A stretch of DNA of 64,000 nt from SZUA-36 sp963774415 (GTDB taxonomy: Bacteria; Pseudomonadota; Gammaproteobacteria; Xanthomonadales; SZUA-36), in contig CAVZEU010000001.1 of assembly GCA_963774415.1 (NCBI GenBank), forward strand, positions 620,001-684,000. Reading direction: 5' to 3'. The position numbers were made by a program, and so were the translations under genes. Every line of letters starts with the position of its first letter. Within the stretch, counting starts at the first letter, position 1. Under the pieces are notes generated by a model. It saw only the letters and a program-made list of their open reading frames with translations. It did no database searches and had not been told where the DNA came from. Of this stretch, positions 54,890 to 63,018 are shown one piece after another.

Positions 54890-54907
54890 CTGAAACTATT
54901 GTTTCAG
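54890..54907. promoter_or_regulatory. Palindromic operator candidate between lrp and hppD
   Basis: CTGAAAC-TATT-GTTTCAG is a perfect 7-4-7 inverted repeat in the 183-base gap between the divergent regulator and hppD. A second, looser pair TATCGA (54883-54888) and TCGATA (54915-54920) flanks it. It is the strongest symmetric sequence in the gap and lies 14 bases from the regulator start, so it is well placed for autoregulation. Confidence 0.5.
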
Positions 54908-55059
54908 CACCGGGTCGATACTGTCAATTACGAAACACATATTCAATGCGCGTGGAGGATAATATAGGGCTAACGATCAAGCTGCCCAGACATCCCGGGC
55001 GGCGAATTCGGCAATAGCCCCGTCACACCAGGGCGGTTCGCGCGGCGCAGGAGTATACG

Positions 55060-56145
55060 ATGGCTGACCTTTTTGACAACCCGATGGGATTGGACGGTTT
55101 CGAATTCGTCGAATTCGCATCGCCCAAACCCGGAGTACTCGAACCCGTCTTTGACCTGTTGGGATTCACGGCGGTAGCGAAACACCGTTCCAAGGAAGTC
55201 ATCCTTTACCGCCAGGGCGAAATCAATTTTATCCTCAACAACGAGCCGCACAGCCATGCCGCCTACTTTGCGGAAGAACATGGCCCCTGCGCGTGCGGCA
55301 TGGCCTTCCGTGTCAAGGACGCTCACAGCGCCTACGCCCGCGCGCTCGAACTGGGTGCGCAGCCGATCGACATTCCGACCGGGCCGATGGAACTGCGCTT
55401 GCCGGCCATCAAGGGCATCGGCGGAGCGCCCCTGTACTTGATCGACCGCTACGGTCACAGGCAGAGTTTTTACGATATCGACTTCCGGTTTTTCGAGGAT
55501 ACCGAACGCCATCCCCGCGGCTGCGGATTCAAGATGATCGATCACCTGACGCACAACGTCTATCGGGGACGCATGGCGTTTTGGGCCGACTTTTACCAGC
55601 GCATCTTCAACTTTCGGGAAATCCGCTATTTCGACATCAAGGGTGAATACACCGGTCTTCACTCCAAGGCCATGACCGCGCCCGACGGCAAGATCCGCAT
55701 CCCGCTGAACGAGGAGGCGTCCGCGGGCACCGGCCAGATCGAAGAGTTCCTGATGGCCTACAACGGCGAGGGCATCCAGCATATCGCCCTGATCTGCGAT
55801 GACCTGATCGCATGCTGGGATGCGCTCGAGGCCAAGGGCCTGCCCTTTATGACACCGCCGCCGGCCACTTACTATGAAATGCTGGAAGAACGCCTGCCCG
55901 GCCACGGCGAGCCGGTGGAGGAACTGCAACGGCGGGGCATATTGCTGGACGGTTCGACGCAGGACGGGGATCCGCGCCTGCTGCTGCAGATTTTCTCCGA
56001 AACGCTGATCGGCCCCGTGTTCTTCGAGTTTATCCAGCGCAAGAAGGACGAAGGCTTCGGCGAGGGCAACTTCACCGCGCTGTTCGAATCAATGGAGCGG
56101 GACCAGTTGCGCCGCGGCATAATTGACAAGGAAGGCAGCGGCTGA
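55060..56145 (+). CDS. hppD: 4-Hydroxyphenylpyruvate dioxygenase HppD
   Basis: Converts 4-hydroxyphenylpyruvate to homogentisate in tyrosine catabolism, using Fe(II) and O2. The 361-residue product has two VOC-fold domains; the iron ligands are the histidine in FKMIDHLTHNVY, the histidine in EGIQHIALICDD and the glutamate in GPVFFEFIQRKKDEGFGEGNF. The last segment is a hallmark of HppD. The start has a GCAGGAG ribosome site. It is divergent from Lrp copy 2 and followed by another VOC-fold gene, probably in one transcript. Confidence 0.96.
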   Translation: MADLFDNPMGLDGFEFVEFASPKPGVLEPVFDLLGFTAVAKHRSKEVILYRQGEINFILNNEPHSHAAYFAEEHGPCACGMAFRVKDAHSAYARALELGAQPIDIPTGPMELRLPAIKGIGGAPLYLIDRYGHRQSFYDIDFRFFEDTERHPRGCGFKMIDHLTHNVYRGRMAFWADFYQRIFNFREIRYFDIKGEYTGLHSKAMTAPDGKIRIPLNEEASAGTGQIEEFLMAYNGEGIQHIALICDDLIACWDALEAKGLPFMTPPPATYYEMLEERLPGHGEPVEELQRRGILLDGSTQDGDPRLLLQIFSETLIGPVFFEFIQRKKDEGFGEGNFTALFESMERDQLRRGIIDKEGSG

Positions 56146-56267
56146 ATCCGGCGCCGCTCGATTGCGGCCGGCCGGCGCAGGCTGGCGGCCGGACGAACTT
56201 ATGCCCTATCATAATAAGCGGCCCGGTGAGCACCGGCCGCCACTGCAAGCAGCGCGAGGAAGCAAAC

Positions 56268-56807
56268 ATGAAAATCTGCAAGATTCATCACGTGGCGTAC
56301 CGCTGCAATGACGCGAAAGAAACCGCGGAATTTTACAAGCGGGTCATGAACATGGACCTCGTCCTGGCCATTTCCGAAGACCAGGTCCCGAGCACCAAGG
56401 CGCCGGATCCGTACATGCACATATTCCTGGACGCCGGTCAGGGCAATGTCCTGGCTTTTTTCGAGGTTCCGAATTCACCCCCCATGGGCCGGGATGAAAA
56501 TACGCCGGACTGGGTGCAGCACATCGCTTTCGAGGTCGAGGACATGGACGCGCTGCTGGCGGCCAAGGCCCATATCGAAGCCGAGGGCCTCGAGGTCATC
56601 GGCCCGACCGATCACCATATATTCAAATCCATTTACTTCCGTGACCCGAATGGTCATCGCCTCGAGCTTGTCGCCAACGTCGAGCGTCCCGGCGCACTGG
56701 AAAAATTGCATGAAGTGGCGCCGGCAATGGTCGAGGAATGGAGCCGAACCCGGAAAGCCCCGAAACATGCCGCATTCCTGCATGCCGACGAATTCGACGC
56801 GGATTGA
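56268..56807 (+). CDS. VOC-family protein downstream of hppD
   Basis: A 179-residue glyoxalase/dioxygenase-superfamily protein: KICKIHHVAYRCNDAKETAEFYKRVM, then TPDWVQHIAFEVEDMDALL and IYFRDPNGHRLELVANV, in which two histidines and the HRLEL glutamate could bind a metal. The C-terminal 45 residues (ALEKLHEVAPAMVEEWSRTRKAPKHAAFLH) extend the usual domain. It follows hppD by about 120 bases; a role in aromatic catabolism or glyoxal-type detoxification is inferred from context. Confidence 0.85.
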   Translation: MKICKIHHVAYRCNDAKETAEFYKRVMNMDLVLAISEDQVPSTKAPDPYMHIFLDAGQGNVLAFFEVPNSPPMGRDENTPDWVQHIAFEVEDMDALLAAKAHIEAEGLEVIGPTDHHIFKSIYFRDPNGHRLELVANVERPGALEKLHEVAPAMVEEWSRTRKAPKHAAFLHADEFDAD

Positions 56808-56846
56808 TTGAAGGCTGTCCCGGCGTGTTAACATTCCCGGGTCCGG

Positions 56847-58088
56847 GTGCCTGCGGCCGTAGCGTTGAACATCCTGCATATCGGTAAATATTTTTCGCCA
56901 TTTTCCGGCGGGCTGGAGAATTACATGCGCGATGCCATGACCGCCCTGCAGCGCCAGGGGGTGGGGTGTGCCGCGCTGGTGCATCGACACGCGTTGTCAC
57001 TCCGGAGCAAGAGCGAAACCATTGCCAGCGGTGATCAATCTTTCCGGGTCGTCAGGACCGCGGTCTGGGGCCGGTTGCTGTTTACACCGCTGAGCCCGAC
57101 ATTCCCGCTGCACCTGCGCCGGCTGATCAGGCGCTTCAAGCCCGACATCCTGCACCTGCATCTGCCGAACCCGTCGGCTTTTTGGGTGCTCACCCTGCCT
57201 GCCGCGCGCAGGTGCCCATGGGTGCTCCATTGGCACGCCGATGTCATCACTGCGGCCCAGGGTTGGGGCATGCGCTTTTTTTACAGGCTTTACCAACCGT
57301 TCGAGCAGTCGCTGTTGCGCCGGGCGAGCGCCATCATAGTCACATCCCCGCCCTACCTCGAAGCCAGCGTACCGCTGCGGCCGTGGCGCGGTAAGTGTCA
57401 CGTCGTACCCCTGGGCGTGGACACGGCGCGGCTGGATGCGTTTCTGGCAGCGGATCAAACCCAGGCCGATCGGCGCCTTCGGTCCGGCGATGACCGCCGT
57501 GACGGTTCCTTGTTGCGCGTTCTCGCGGTGGGCCGGCAAACCTACTACAAGGGCTTTCATTACCTCATCGAGGCGAGCGCGCTGTTCGACGGCATGCGTG
57601 TCGATTTCATAGGCAACGGTGACCAGGCCGCCGAACTACGCTCACTGGCCGCGCGTCTTGGTGTCGATGGGCGGGTGCGGTTTTACGCTCATCTGGGCGA
57701 TGCGGAACTGCTGCGGCATATGCGGGGCTGCGACTGCCTGTGCCTGCCCTCGATCGAGCGCACCGAGGCCTTTGGCCTGGTTCTGCTGGAAGCGATGTAT
57801 CTCGGCAAGGCCACCGTGGTCAGCGACGTGCCGGGTTCCGGGATGGGGTGGGTCGTCGAAGACGGCGTCACCGGCATCAAGCTGCCCCCGGCCGACGCGC
57901 AGGCCCTGGCCGACGTATTCGCGGACCTCGCCGGCGACAGGGGCAAACTGGCCAGACTGGGCGACAATGGCCGCACCAGGTTCATGCGCCGGTTCGATAT
58001 CGGCCGCGGCGCGGAGCAATTGGTTCGCATTTACCACGACACTTTACGGCAAACGGCGGCGAACCAAAAAGACGCGAGCATCCGATGA
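56847..58088 (+). CDS. Glycosyltransferase family 4
   Basis: A 413-residue retaining glycosyltransferase with GT-B fold: N-terminal ILHIGKYFSPFSGGLENYMRD, the acceptor half, then LLRVLAVGRQTYYKGFHYLIEA and the donor motif EAFGLVLLEAMYLGKATVVSDVPGSG (E-x7-E). It starts with GTG at 56847. It is the first gene of a surface-glycan cluster, and its stop overlaps the start of the GT2 gene (ATGA). Donor and acceptor sugars are unknown. Confidence 0.92.
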   Translation: MPAAVALNILHIGKYFSPFSGGLENYMRDAMTALQRQGVGCAALVHRHALSLRSKSETIASGDQSFRVVRTAVWGRLLFTPLSPTFPLHLRRLIRRFKPDILHLHLPNPSAFWVLTLPAARRCPWVLHWHADVITAAQGWGMRFFYRLYQPFEQSLLRRASAIIVTSPPYLEASVPLRPWRGKCHVVPLGVDTARLDAFLAADQTQADRRLRSGDDRRDGSLLRVLAVGRQTYYKGFHYLIEASALFDGMRVDFIGNGDQAAELRSLAARLGVDGRVRFYAHLGDAELLRHMRGCDCLCLPSIERTEAFGLVLLEAMYLGKATVVSDVPGSGMGWVVEDGVTGIKLPPADAQALADVFADLAGDRGKLARLGDNGRTRFMRRFDIGRGAEQLVRIYHDTLRQTAANQKDASIR

Positions 58089-58813
58089 TCGATCAGCCCC
58101 CCGCAAAGCCCGGTATGAACCTGCCCCGCAGCGTCGTCGTGATCCCGGCTCACAACGAGGCCAGGGATATCGCCAGGGTTATCGCCGGCCTGCGCGAGGT
58201 CTGCAATTTTCCGGTGGTCGTGGTCGACGACGCCAGCAACGACGATACCGCCAACGAGGCTCGCCGCGCCGGCGCGATCATCGTTCCGCTGCCTCTGCGA
58301 CTTGGCGCCTGGGGCGCAACGCAGACGGGTCTGCGCTACGCACTGCGCCATGGGTTTGAATACGCGATAACCATCGATGCCGATGGCCAACACAGACCCC
58401 AATCACTGCCGGACCTGCTTGCCCCCGTTATCCGCGGCGAGGCCGACGTCACGATCGGCGCCTGCACCCGGCGCGGTTCGCGGCTGCGCAAAATCGCCTG
58501 GCTGCTGATGAAAAAAGTCTCCGGCCTGCGTCTGGAGGACCTGACTTCGGGGTTCCGTGTTTATGACCGCCGCGCTATCCGCAGGCTGGCCTCCTGGCAG
58601 GCCACGCTGCTCGAGTACCAGGACGTCGGTGTGCTGGCGATGTTGCAGGCGACCGGTATACGCATACAGGATGTCGAAGTGAACATGCTGCCCAGGCAGC
58701 ACGGAATTTCCCGGGTATTCCACTCATGGGCATCGGTCACCTATTACATGGCTCACACGCTGCTTCTGAGTTTCACCAAGCGCGGTCTGACCCACAGGGC
58801 CGGGGGCGATTGA
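58085..58813 (+). CDS. Glycosyltransferase family 2 (polyprenyl-phosphate sugar synthase-like)
   Basis: A 242-residue GT-A enzyme of the dolichol-phosphate-mannose synthase type: VVVIPAHNEARDIARVIAGL at the N-terminus, VVVDDASNDDTANEARRAG, and the metal motif TIDADGQHRPQ, followed by LTSGFRVYDRRAIRRL. It lacks the C-terminal membrane helices of GtrB/ArnC. It overlaps GT4 by four bases and is followed by a DUF2304 membrane protein. It most likely makes an undecaprenyl-phosphate sugar for the downstream GT-C-like protein. Confidence 0.9.
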   Translation: MIDQPPAKPGMNLPRSVVVIPAHNEARDIARVIAGLREVCNFPVVVVDDASNDDTANEARRAGAIIVPLPLRLGAWGATQTGLRYALRHGFEYAITIDADGQHRPQSLPDLLAPVIRGEADVTIGACTRRGSRLRKIAWLLMKKVSGLRLEDLTSGFRVYDRRAIRRLASWQATLLEYQDVGVLAMLQATGIRIQDVEVNMLPRQHGISRVFHSWASVTYYMAHTLLLSFTKRGLTHRAGGD

Positions 58814-58863
58814 GCAAACCGCGCAGGCCTGATTTATAATGCGCACTTCCCGGGGGTTACTAA

Positions 58864-59253
58864 ATGGTTACATTAATAACAGGCATCATCGGCATCGCGG
58901 CGGCGATCACGATCGTGATCCTGATCCGCAGGGACCACCTGCACGTCCGTTACGGCCTGTGGTGGATGGCTGCAGCCATCATTTTTGCGCTGCTTGGCGT
59001 ATTTCCGGCACTGTTCGACGACATCGCACACTTTCTCGGCATCGCCTACCCGCCGGTACTGGCGCTGACCCTGGCCATCGTGGTTCTCATCATCAAGATC
59101 CTGGTCATGGACATTGAACGCTCACGCAACGCCATCAAGCTGCAACGACTGATACAGAGGGTCGCCCTGCTGGATTCGGACCTGCAGGCAACGCGAAAGC
59201 GACAAGCGGGAACGACGGCATCCGGCGCAAACGGCGATGCAAAGTCGCCCTGA
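58864..59253 (+). CDS. DUF2304 membrane protein
   Basis: A 129-residue protein with three hydrophobic segments (ITGIIGIAAAITIVILI, YGLWWMAAAIIFALLGVFPAL, VLALTLAIVVLIIKILVMDIE) and a basic C-terminus (RSRNAIKLQRLIQRVALL). DUF2304 genes are often adjacent to GT2 genes of the polyprenyl-phosphate type, which is the case here. A role as flippase-like or GT2 membrane anchor is only inferred. Confidence 0.88.
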   Translation: MVTLITGIIGIAAAITIVILIRRDHLHVRYGLWWMAAAIIFALLGVFPALFDDIAHFLGIAYPPVLALTLAIVVLIIKILVMDIERSRNAIKLQRLIQRVALLDSDLQATRKRQAGTTASGANGDAKSP

Positions 59254-59295
59254 TAGCCGTCGCCACTGGATGCCGAAGCCGGCCTGGGCGGCCCG

Positions 59296-61899
59296 TTGGG
59301 CCTGCTGACGCTGTATGCAGGACTGCTCCTGCCCTGGATGGGCGGAGCGTTGTGGCTGGCATACGCCGGCACGCGCTTCGATCACGGCGGCAACCGGTGG
59401 AGTCAACTCGGTTATGGCTTCTTCCTCGGCTATGCCGTTCTCTATTTCTCCGTCCTGGCCTGTAAGGCGGTAGCCGGCCACGTTGCCTGGCTCGCCGTCA
59501 TGGCTTTTCTGGGCTGCTTCGCGGCAGCCGGGGCCGTGGCCCTGTACCTGGCGACACGCGGCCCGGCGCGCCGCCAGCGTCTGGCCGAACAGCGCCTTGA
59601 CCGCAGGCAAAAAGCCCTGTTGGCGCTGCTGCTGGCCTGGATTTCACTGCACCTGGCCTTCGTCTGCATCGAAGTATTCACACAGCCGCTTTATCCCTGG
59701 GACGCCTGGCTGGCATGGGTTTATCGCGCCAAGGCGTGGTTCATGGCCGGCGCCATGACAGACGTGGTCAGCCCTGCACAATGGGCCCTGGCGCGGACGG
59801 CCGACAACTACACCATACAGGCGTGGATCTACCCGCTGTTTCCTTCGGTGATCCCGTACTGGGCCGCGCTGAGCCTGGGACGCTGGAGCGAAACCCTGGT
59901 CAATGTGCCGACGCTGTTCGCCGGCCTCGCCATCGGCATGGCCCTTTATGGCCAGTTAAGGCAATACGGCCTCGGCATCGCCGCGGGCGCGCTCGCCTGC
60001 TACCTGCTGTACTCCATCCCTTTGTTCGGTACGCATATCGCGCTTGCAGGTTATGCCGATCTGTGGATGGCGGGCTTTTGCGGTCTCGGCTTCATCTGCG
60101 TGCTTCGCGGCAGCATGGCGCGACGCTCGGGCACACGCGGTTCCGTACTGATCGTGCCCGGCTTGCTGATGCTGGCGATGTCGGCCATGGTCAAGAACGA
60201 GGGCGTCGTCTGGTTCCTGTCCGCCCTCGTCGTGTTGCTGCTGGCGAATGCGCGGCTGCGCATCACGCTGATTCTGATCCTGTTGTTGCTGCTGATCACC
60301 GCGCTGTGCGCCGCCTTCGGGGTCAGTCACCTGGACATACCCCTGATCGGAACCATCGGCTTCGTCGACGGGCGCCTGCTGCTGCCGTTCATCGGCAGTT
60401 TCAGGATCGAGCCCCACGACCTGTGGAAGCCTTACGCTGAGAACTTTTTCATCCTGGGCAGCTGGAACCTGTTCGCGTTCGCGCTGCTGGCAGGCCTGGC
60501 GCTGGCGGTGCAAAGACCGTTGCGGCCCGATTCGGACCAGGCCCGCCGCACCGGCCTCGCCTTCATTGGCCTTGTCATCGCCATGCAGTTGTTCATCTTC
60601 GGCATGACCGACGAAGGCCTGTGGGCCGACACCTATACGGCGATCAACCGTTTGCTGCTGCATTTCGTGCCGCCCCTGCTTTTTACCATCTTCGTCATCG
60701 TCCGCTCCCGGCTCGACGATGGCTGGCCGCGGGCAAGCGCAAGCGCCGCCGATAACGGCCGGATACCGGTACTGCGGCTGGCCGCCACGGCCGTTGCGGC
60801 CGCGCTTGTCGTCGCGGGCGGTGCAGTCTACGTCCTCTCACGTGGCCTGCCGAATTCGGCGCCCGCGCCGAAACACTTCGCCGCGGCCGACTTCGGCTAT
60901 GCCTTCGGCCACGGCAAAGCCGCGCAAGGGCACATGCTCGTTGACCAGTTCGCCAACGGCTACGCGCTGCTGACCAGCGGGCCCGTGCGCATCGAGGCCC
61001 GGGATTACCCGGCCATCGAGTACACCTGGTTACCGTCCGCGCCCGGTCAGCAAGCGGCATTTTTCTGGCGCCTGGAGGGTGACGAAAACGTCCAGCGGGA
61101 AGACCTGACGGGGCGCGGGACAGCCGTGCTCGACCTGTCCACACTGCGGCAGTGGCGGGGCAGGATCAGCGAGTTGGGCTTCCTGCTGCAATCTCCGGGC
61201 GGGCAATCCGTACGGCTCGGCGCAGCCACGCTGGAGCCGGCTTCGCTGGCGTTGCGGCTGCGGCTGGCCTGGCAGGGCTGGAGCCGTTTCGAGGAATGGT
61301 CGCAGCAGTCGATCAATTTTCTCAAGGGCGGCGCTGACAGGCAGCCTCTGCCGCTGCCGTTGCTCATCGGCGCCTGGCTGCTGCTGGCGCTGCTGCTGCT
61401 GTGTCTGCCCGGCGCATTACCGAAACGACCCTCGGCCTGGCTACGTGCGGCGATTGCAATGTTCTTCGTGGCCTGGATGCTGCTGGATTTACGCTGGACC
61501 GTCAACAACGTGCGGCAAAGCCGGCTGTCGCTGCAGGTCGTGAAATTAAGCGCGGAGCAGCGTGCCGCCGTCGACCTCGACGGCCAGATTCACCGCTACA
61601 TCGAACACCTGAAGCAAAAGGTGCTGGCAAAGAGCCCTGCCCGAATCCTGATTCTGGGCGGCCCGGACAGCGTCGATTACTACCTGCTGCGCGCCAAGTA
61701 CCATTTGTTGCCGCACAGCGCCCATGTCGCTCGCCGCCTCGGCGCGCGCCCGCGGCCGGCGAACCTGGATTACATTATTTATTTCGGCCGGCCGGGAACG
61801 ATTACTCAGGTGCCGGGCTGGAATTCGCGCTGGCGGCGTTCGTTGCTGGAAATCGACAAAAGCGGCATGGGCGTCGTTTACCGCGTCAGGCCGGACTGA
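59296..61899 (+). CDS. Large GT-C-like membrane protein
   Basis: An 867-residue polytopic protein with around a dozen hydrophobic helices in residues 1-500, a soluble region at about 510-690, then two hydrophobic stretches (LLIGAWLLLALLLLCLPGAL and IAMFFVAWMLLDL) and a soluble tail. The WDAWLAWVYRAKAWF motif near residue 136 resembles the acidic first-loop motif of GT-C glycosyltransferases such as ArnT. No family was recognised with certainty. The start is a TTG at 59296; a later ATG at 59338 would cut the first helix. It follows GT4, GT2 and DUF2304 genes. Confidence 0.7.
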   Translation: MGLLTLYAGLLLPWMGGALWLAYAGTRFDHGGNRWSQLGYGFFLGYAVLYFSVLACKAVAGHVAWLAVMAFLGCFAAAGAVALYLATRGPARRQRLAEQRLDRRQKALLALLLAWISLHLAFVCIEVFTQPLYPWDAWLAWVYRAKAWFMAGAMTDVVSPAQWALARTADNYTIQAWIYPLFPSVIPYWAALSLGRWSETLVNVPTLFAGLAIGMALYGQLRQYGLGIAAGALACYLLYSIPLFGTHIALAGYADLWMAGFCGLGFICVLRGSMARRSGTRGSVLIVPGLLMLAMSAMVKNEGVVWFLSALVVLLLANARLRITLILILLLLLITALCAAFGVSHLDIPLIGTIGFVDGRLLLPFIGSFRIEPHDLWKPYAENFFILGSWNLFAFALLAGLALAVQRPLRPDSDQARRTGLAFIGLVIAMQLFIFGMTDEGLWADTYTAINRLLLHFVPPLLFTIFVIVRSRLDDGWPRASASAADNGRIPVLRLAATAVAAALVVAGGAVYVLSRGLPNSAPAPKHFAAADFGYAFGHGKAAQGHMLVDQFANGYALLTSGPVRIEARDYPAIEYTWLPSAPGQQAAFFWRLEGDENVQREDLTGRGTAVLDLSTLRQWRGRISELGFLLQSPGGQSVRLGAATLEPASLALRLRLAWQGWSRFEEWSQQSINFLKGGADRQPLPLPLLIGAWLLLALLLLCLPGALPKRPSAWLRAAIAMFFVAWMLLDLRWTVNNVRQSRLSLQVVKLSAEQRAAVDLDGQIHRYIEHLKQKVLAKSPARILILGGPDSVDYYLLRAKYHLLPHSAHVARRLGARPRPANLDYIIYFGRPGTITQVPGWNSRWRRSLLEIDKSGMGVVYRVRPD

Positions 61900-61989
61900 A
61901 CCGGATGCTGTTCTTGCAGGCTGCAAACCAAGGGGCTGCGGCAATTTTCATTCGCCCCGGCAAGGCATTATGCTAGCAACCGAAATGAC

Positions 61990-62991
61990 ATGGGCCCGGG
62001 TTTGAAAAACGTTAACGACCAGAGCAATTCCAGCAGCTCGCGGCAACGCGGAGACGAAGCCGGCAGCCGCCAAGGGGATGAAACAGGCATGGTCGCGCCG
62101 GCGCAGGAAAACTACCTGGCCGGCACCTATTCCTCGAAGGCCATCAAGCGCATGCAGGAAGACCCCTCCGTCATCGGTAGGCTGTTCAAGGAAGGCCTCT
62201 ACCCGTACAAGGACAGAATTCAGCGCAAAACCTATCTCAGGGAAAAGCGCAAATTGCAGATCGAACTGCTGAAAGTACAGAGTTGGGTAAAAACGACCGG
62301 CCAGAAGATCATCCTGATCTTCGAAGGCCGCGACGCGGCCGGCAAAGGCGGCACCATCAAGCGGTTCACCGAACACCTCAACCCCCGCAGCGCCAAGGTC
62401 GTGGCACTTGAAAAGCCGAACGAATACGAAAGAGGGCAATGGTATTTCCAACGTTACGTGGCGCACCTGCCGAACCGCGGGGAAATGTTGTTTTTGGACC
62501 GTTCCTGGTACAACCGGGCGGGTGTCGAGCGGGTCATGGGTTTTTGCACGACGGCCGAATACATGGAATTCATGCATCAGTGCCCCGACTTCGAACGCAT
62601 GCTGGTCGATTCAGGCACTCGTCTTTTCAAGTACTACATCTCGGTGACGCGCAAAGAGCAGAAATTGCGTTTCGCGGCGCGCAAGAAAGATCCCCTCAAG
62701 CAATGGAAAATGAGCCCGATCGACGAGGCTGCGGTGAACTTGTGGGGGGCCTACAAACGTGCCACGGAGGCTATGTTCTTTTATACCGATACGGCCACGT
62801 GCCCCTGGATCATCATCAATTCAGACGACAAAAAGCGGGCCAGGCTCAATTGCATGCAGCATTTCCTCTGCCACCTCGATTACCCGGATAAGAACCGCGA
62901 CGTCGTCACCGAGCCCGATCCGCTGATTGTCGGTTCAGCGCCGCGGGTGATGTGCGAGGAACTTCCCCCGGACGCGCGGCCGGGCGCTTAG
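61990..62991 (+). CDS. ppk2: Polyphosphate kinase 2
   Basis: PPK2-family enzyme of up to 333 residues (the start may be Met34 at 62089 because the first residues are Ser/Gly-rich). It phosphorylates nucleoside mono- or diphosphates from polyphosphate. It shows Walker A IFEGRDAAGKGGTIKRF (about residues 111-127), the lid EKPNEYERGQWYFQRYVAHLP and Walker B FLDRSWYNRAGVERVMGF. The order matches class I PPK2, which works on diphosphates, but specificity is not proven. It is in the same direction as the glycan genes. Confidence 0.94.
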   Translation: MGPGLKNVNDQSNSSSSRQRGDEAGSRQGDETGMVAPAQENYLAGTYSSKAIKRMQEDPSVIGRLFKEGLYPYKDRIQRKTYLREKRKLQIELLKVQSWVKTTGQKIILIFEGRDAAGKGGTIKRFTEHLNPRSAKVVALEKPNEYERGQWYFQRYVAHLPNRGEMLFLDRSWYNRAGVERVMGFCTTAEYMEFMHQCPDFERMLVDSGTRLFKYYISVTRKEQKLRFAARKKDPLKQWKMSPIDEAAVNLWGAYKRATEAMFFYTDTATCPWIIINSDDKKRARLNCMQHFLCHLDYPDKNRDVVTEPDPLIVGSAPRVMCEELPPDARPGA

Positions 62992-63018
62992 CGTTTCGCG
63001 CCAGCTCCCGGACCGCCT

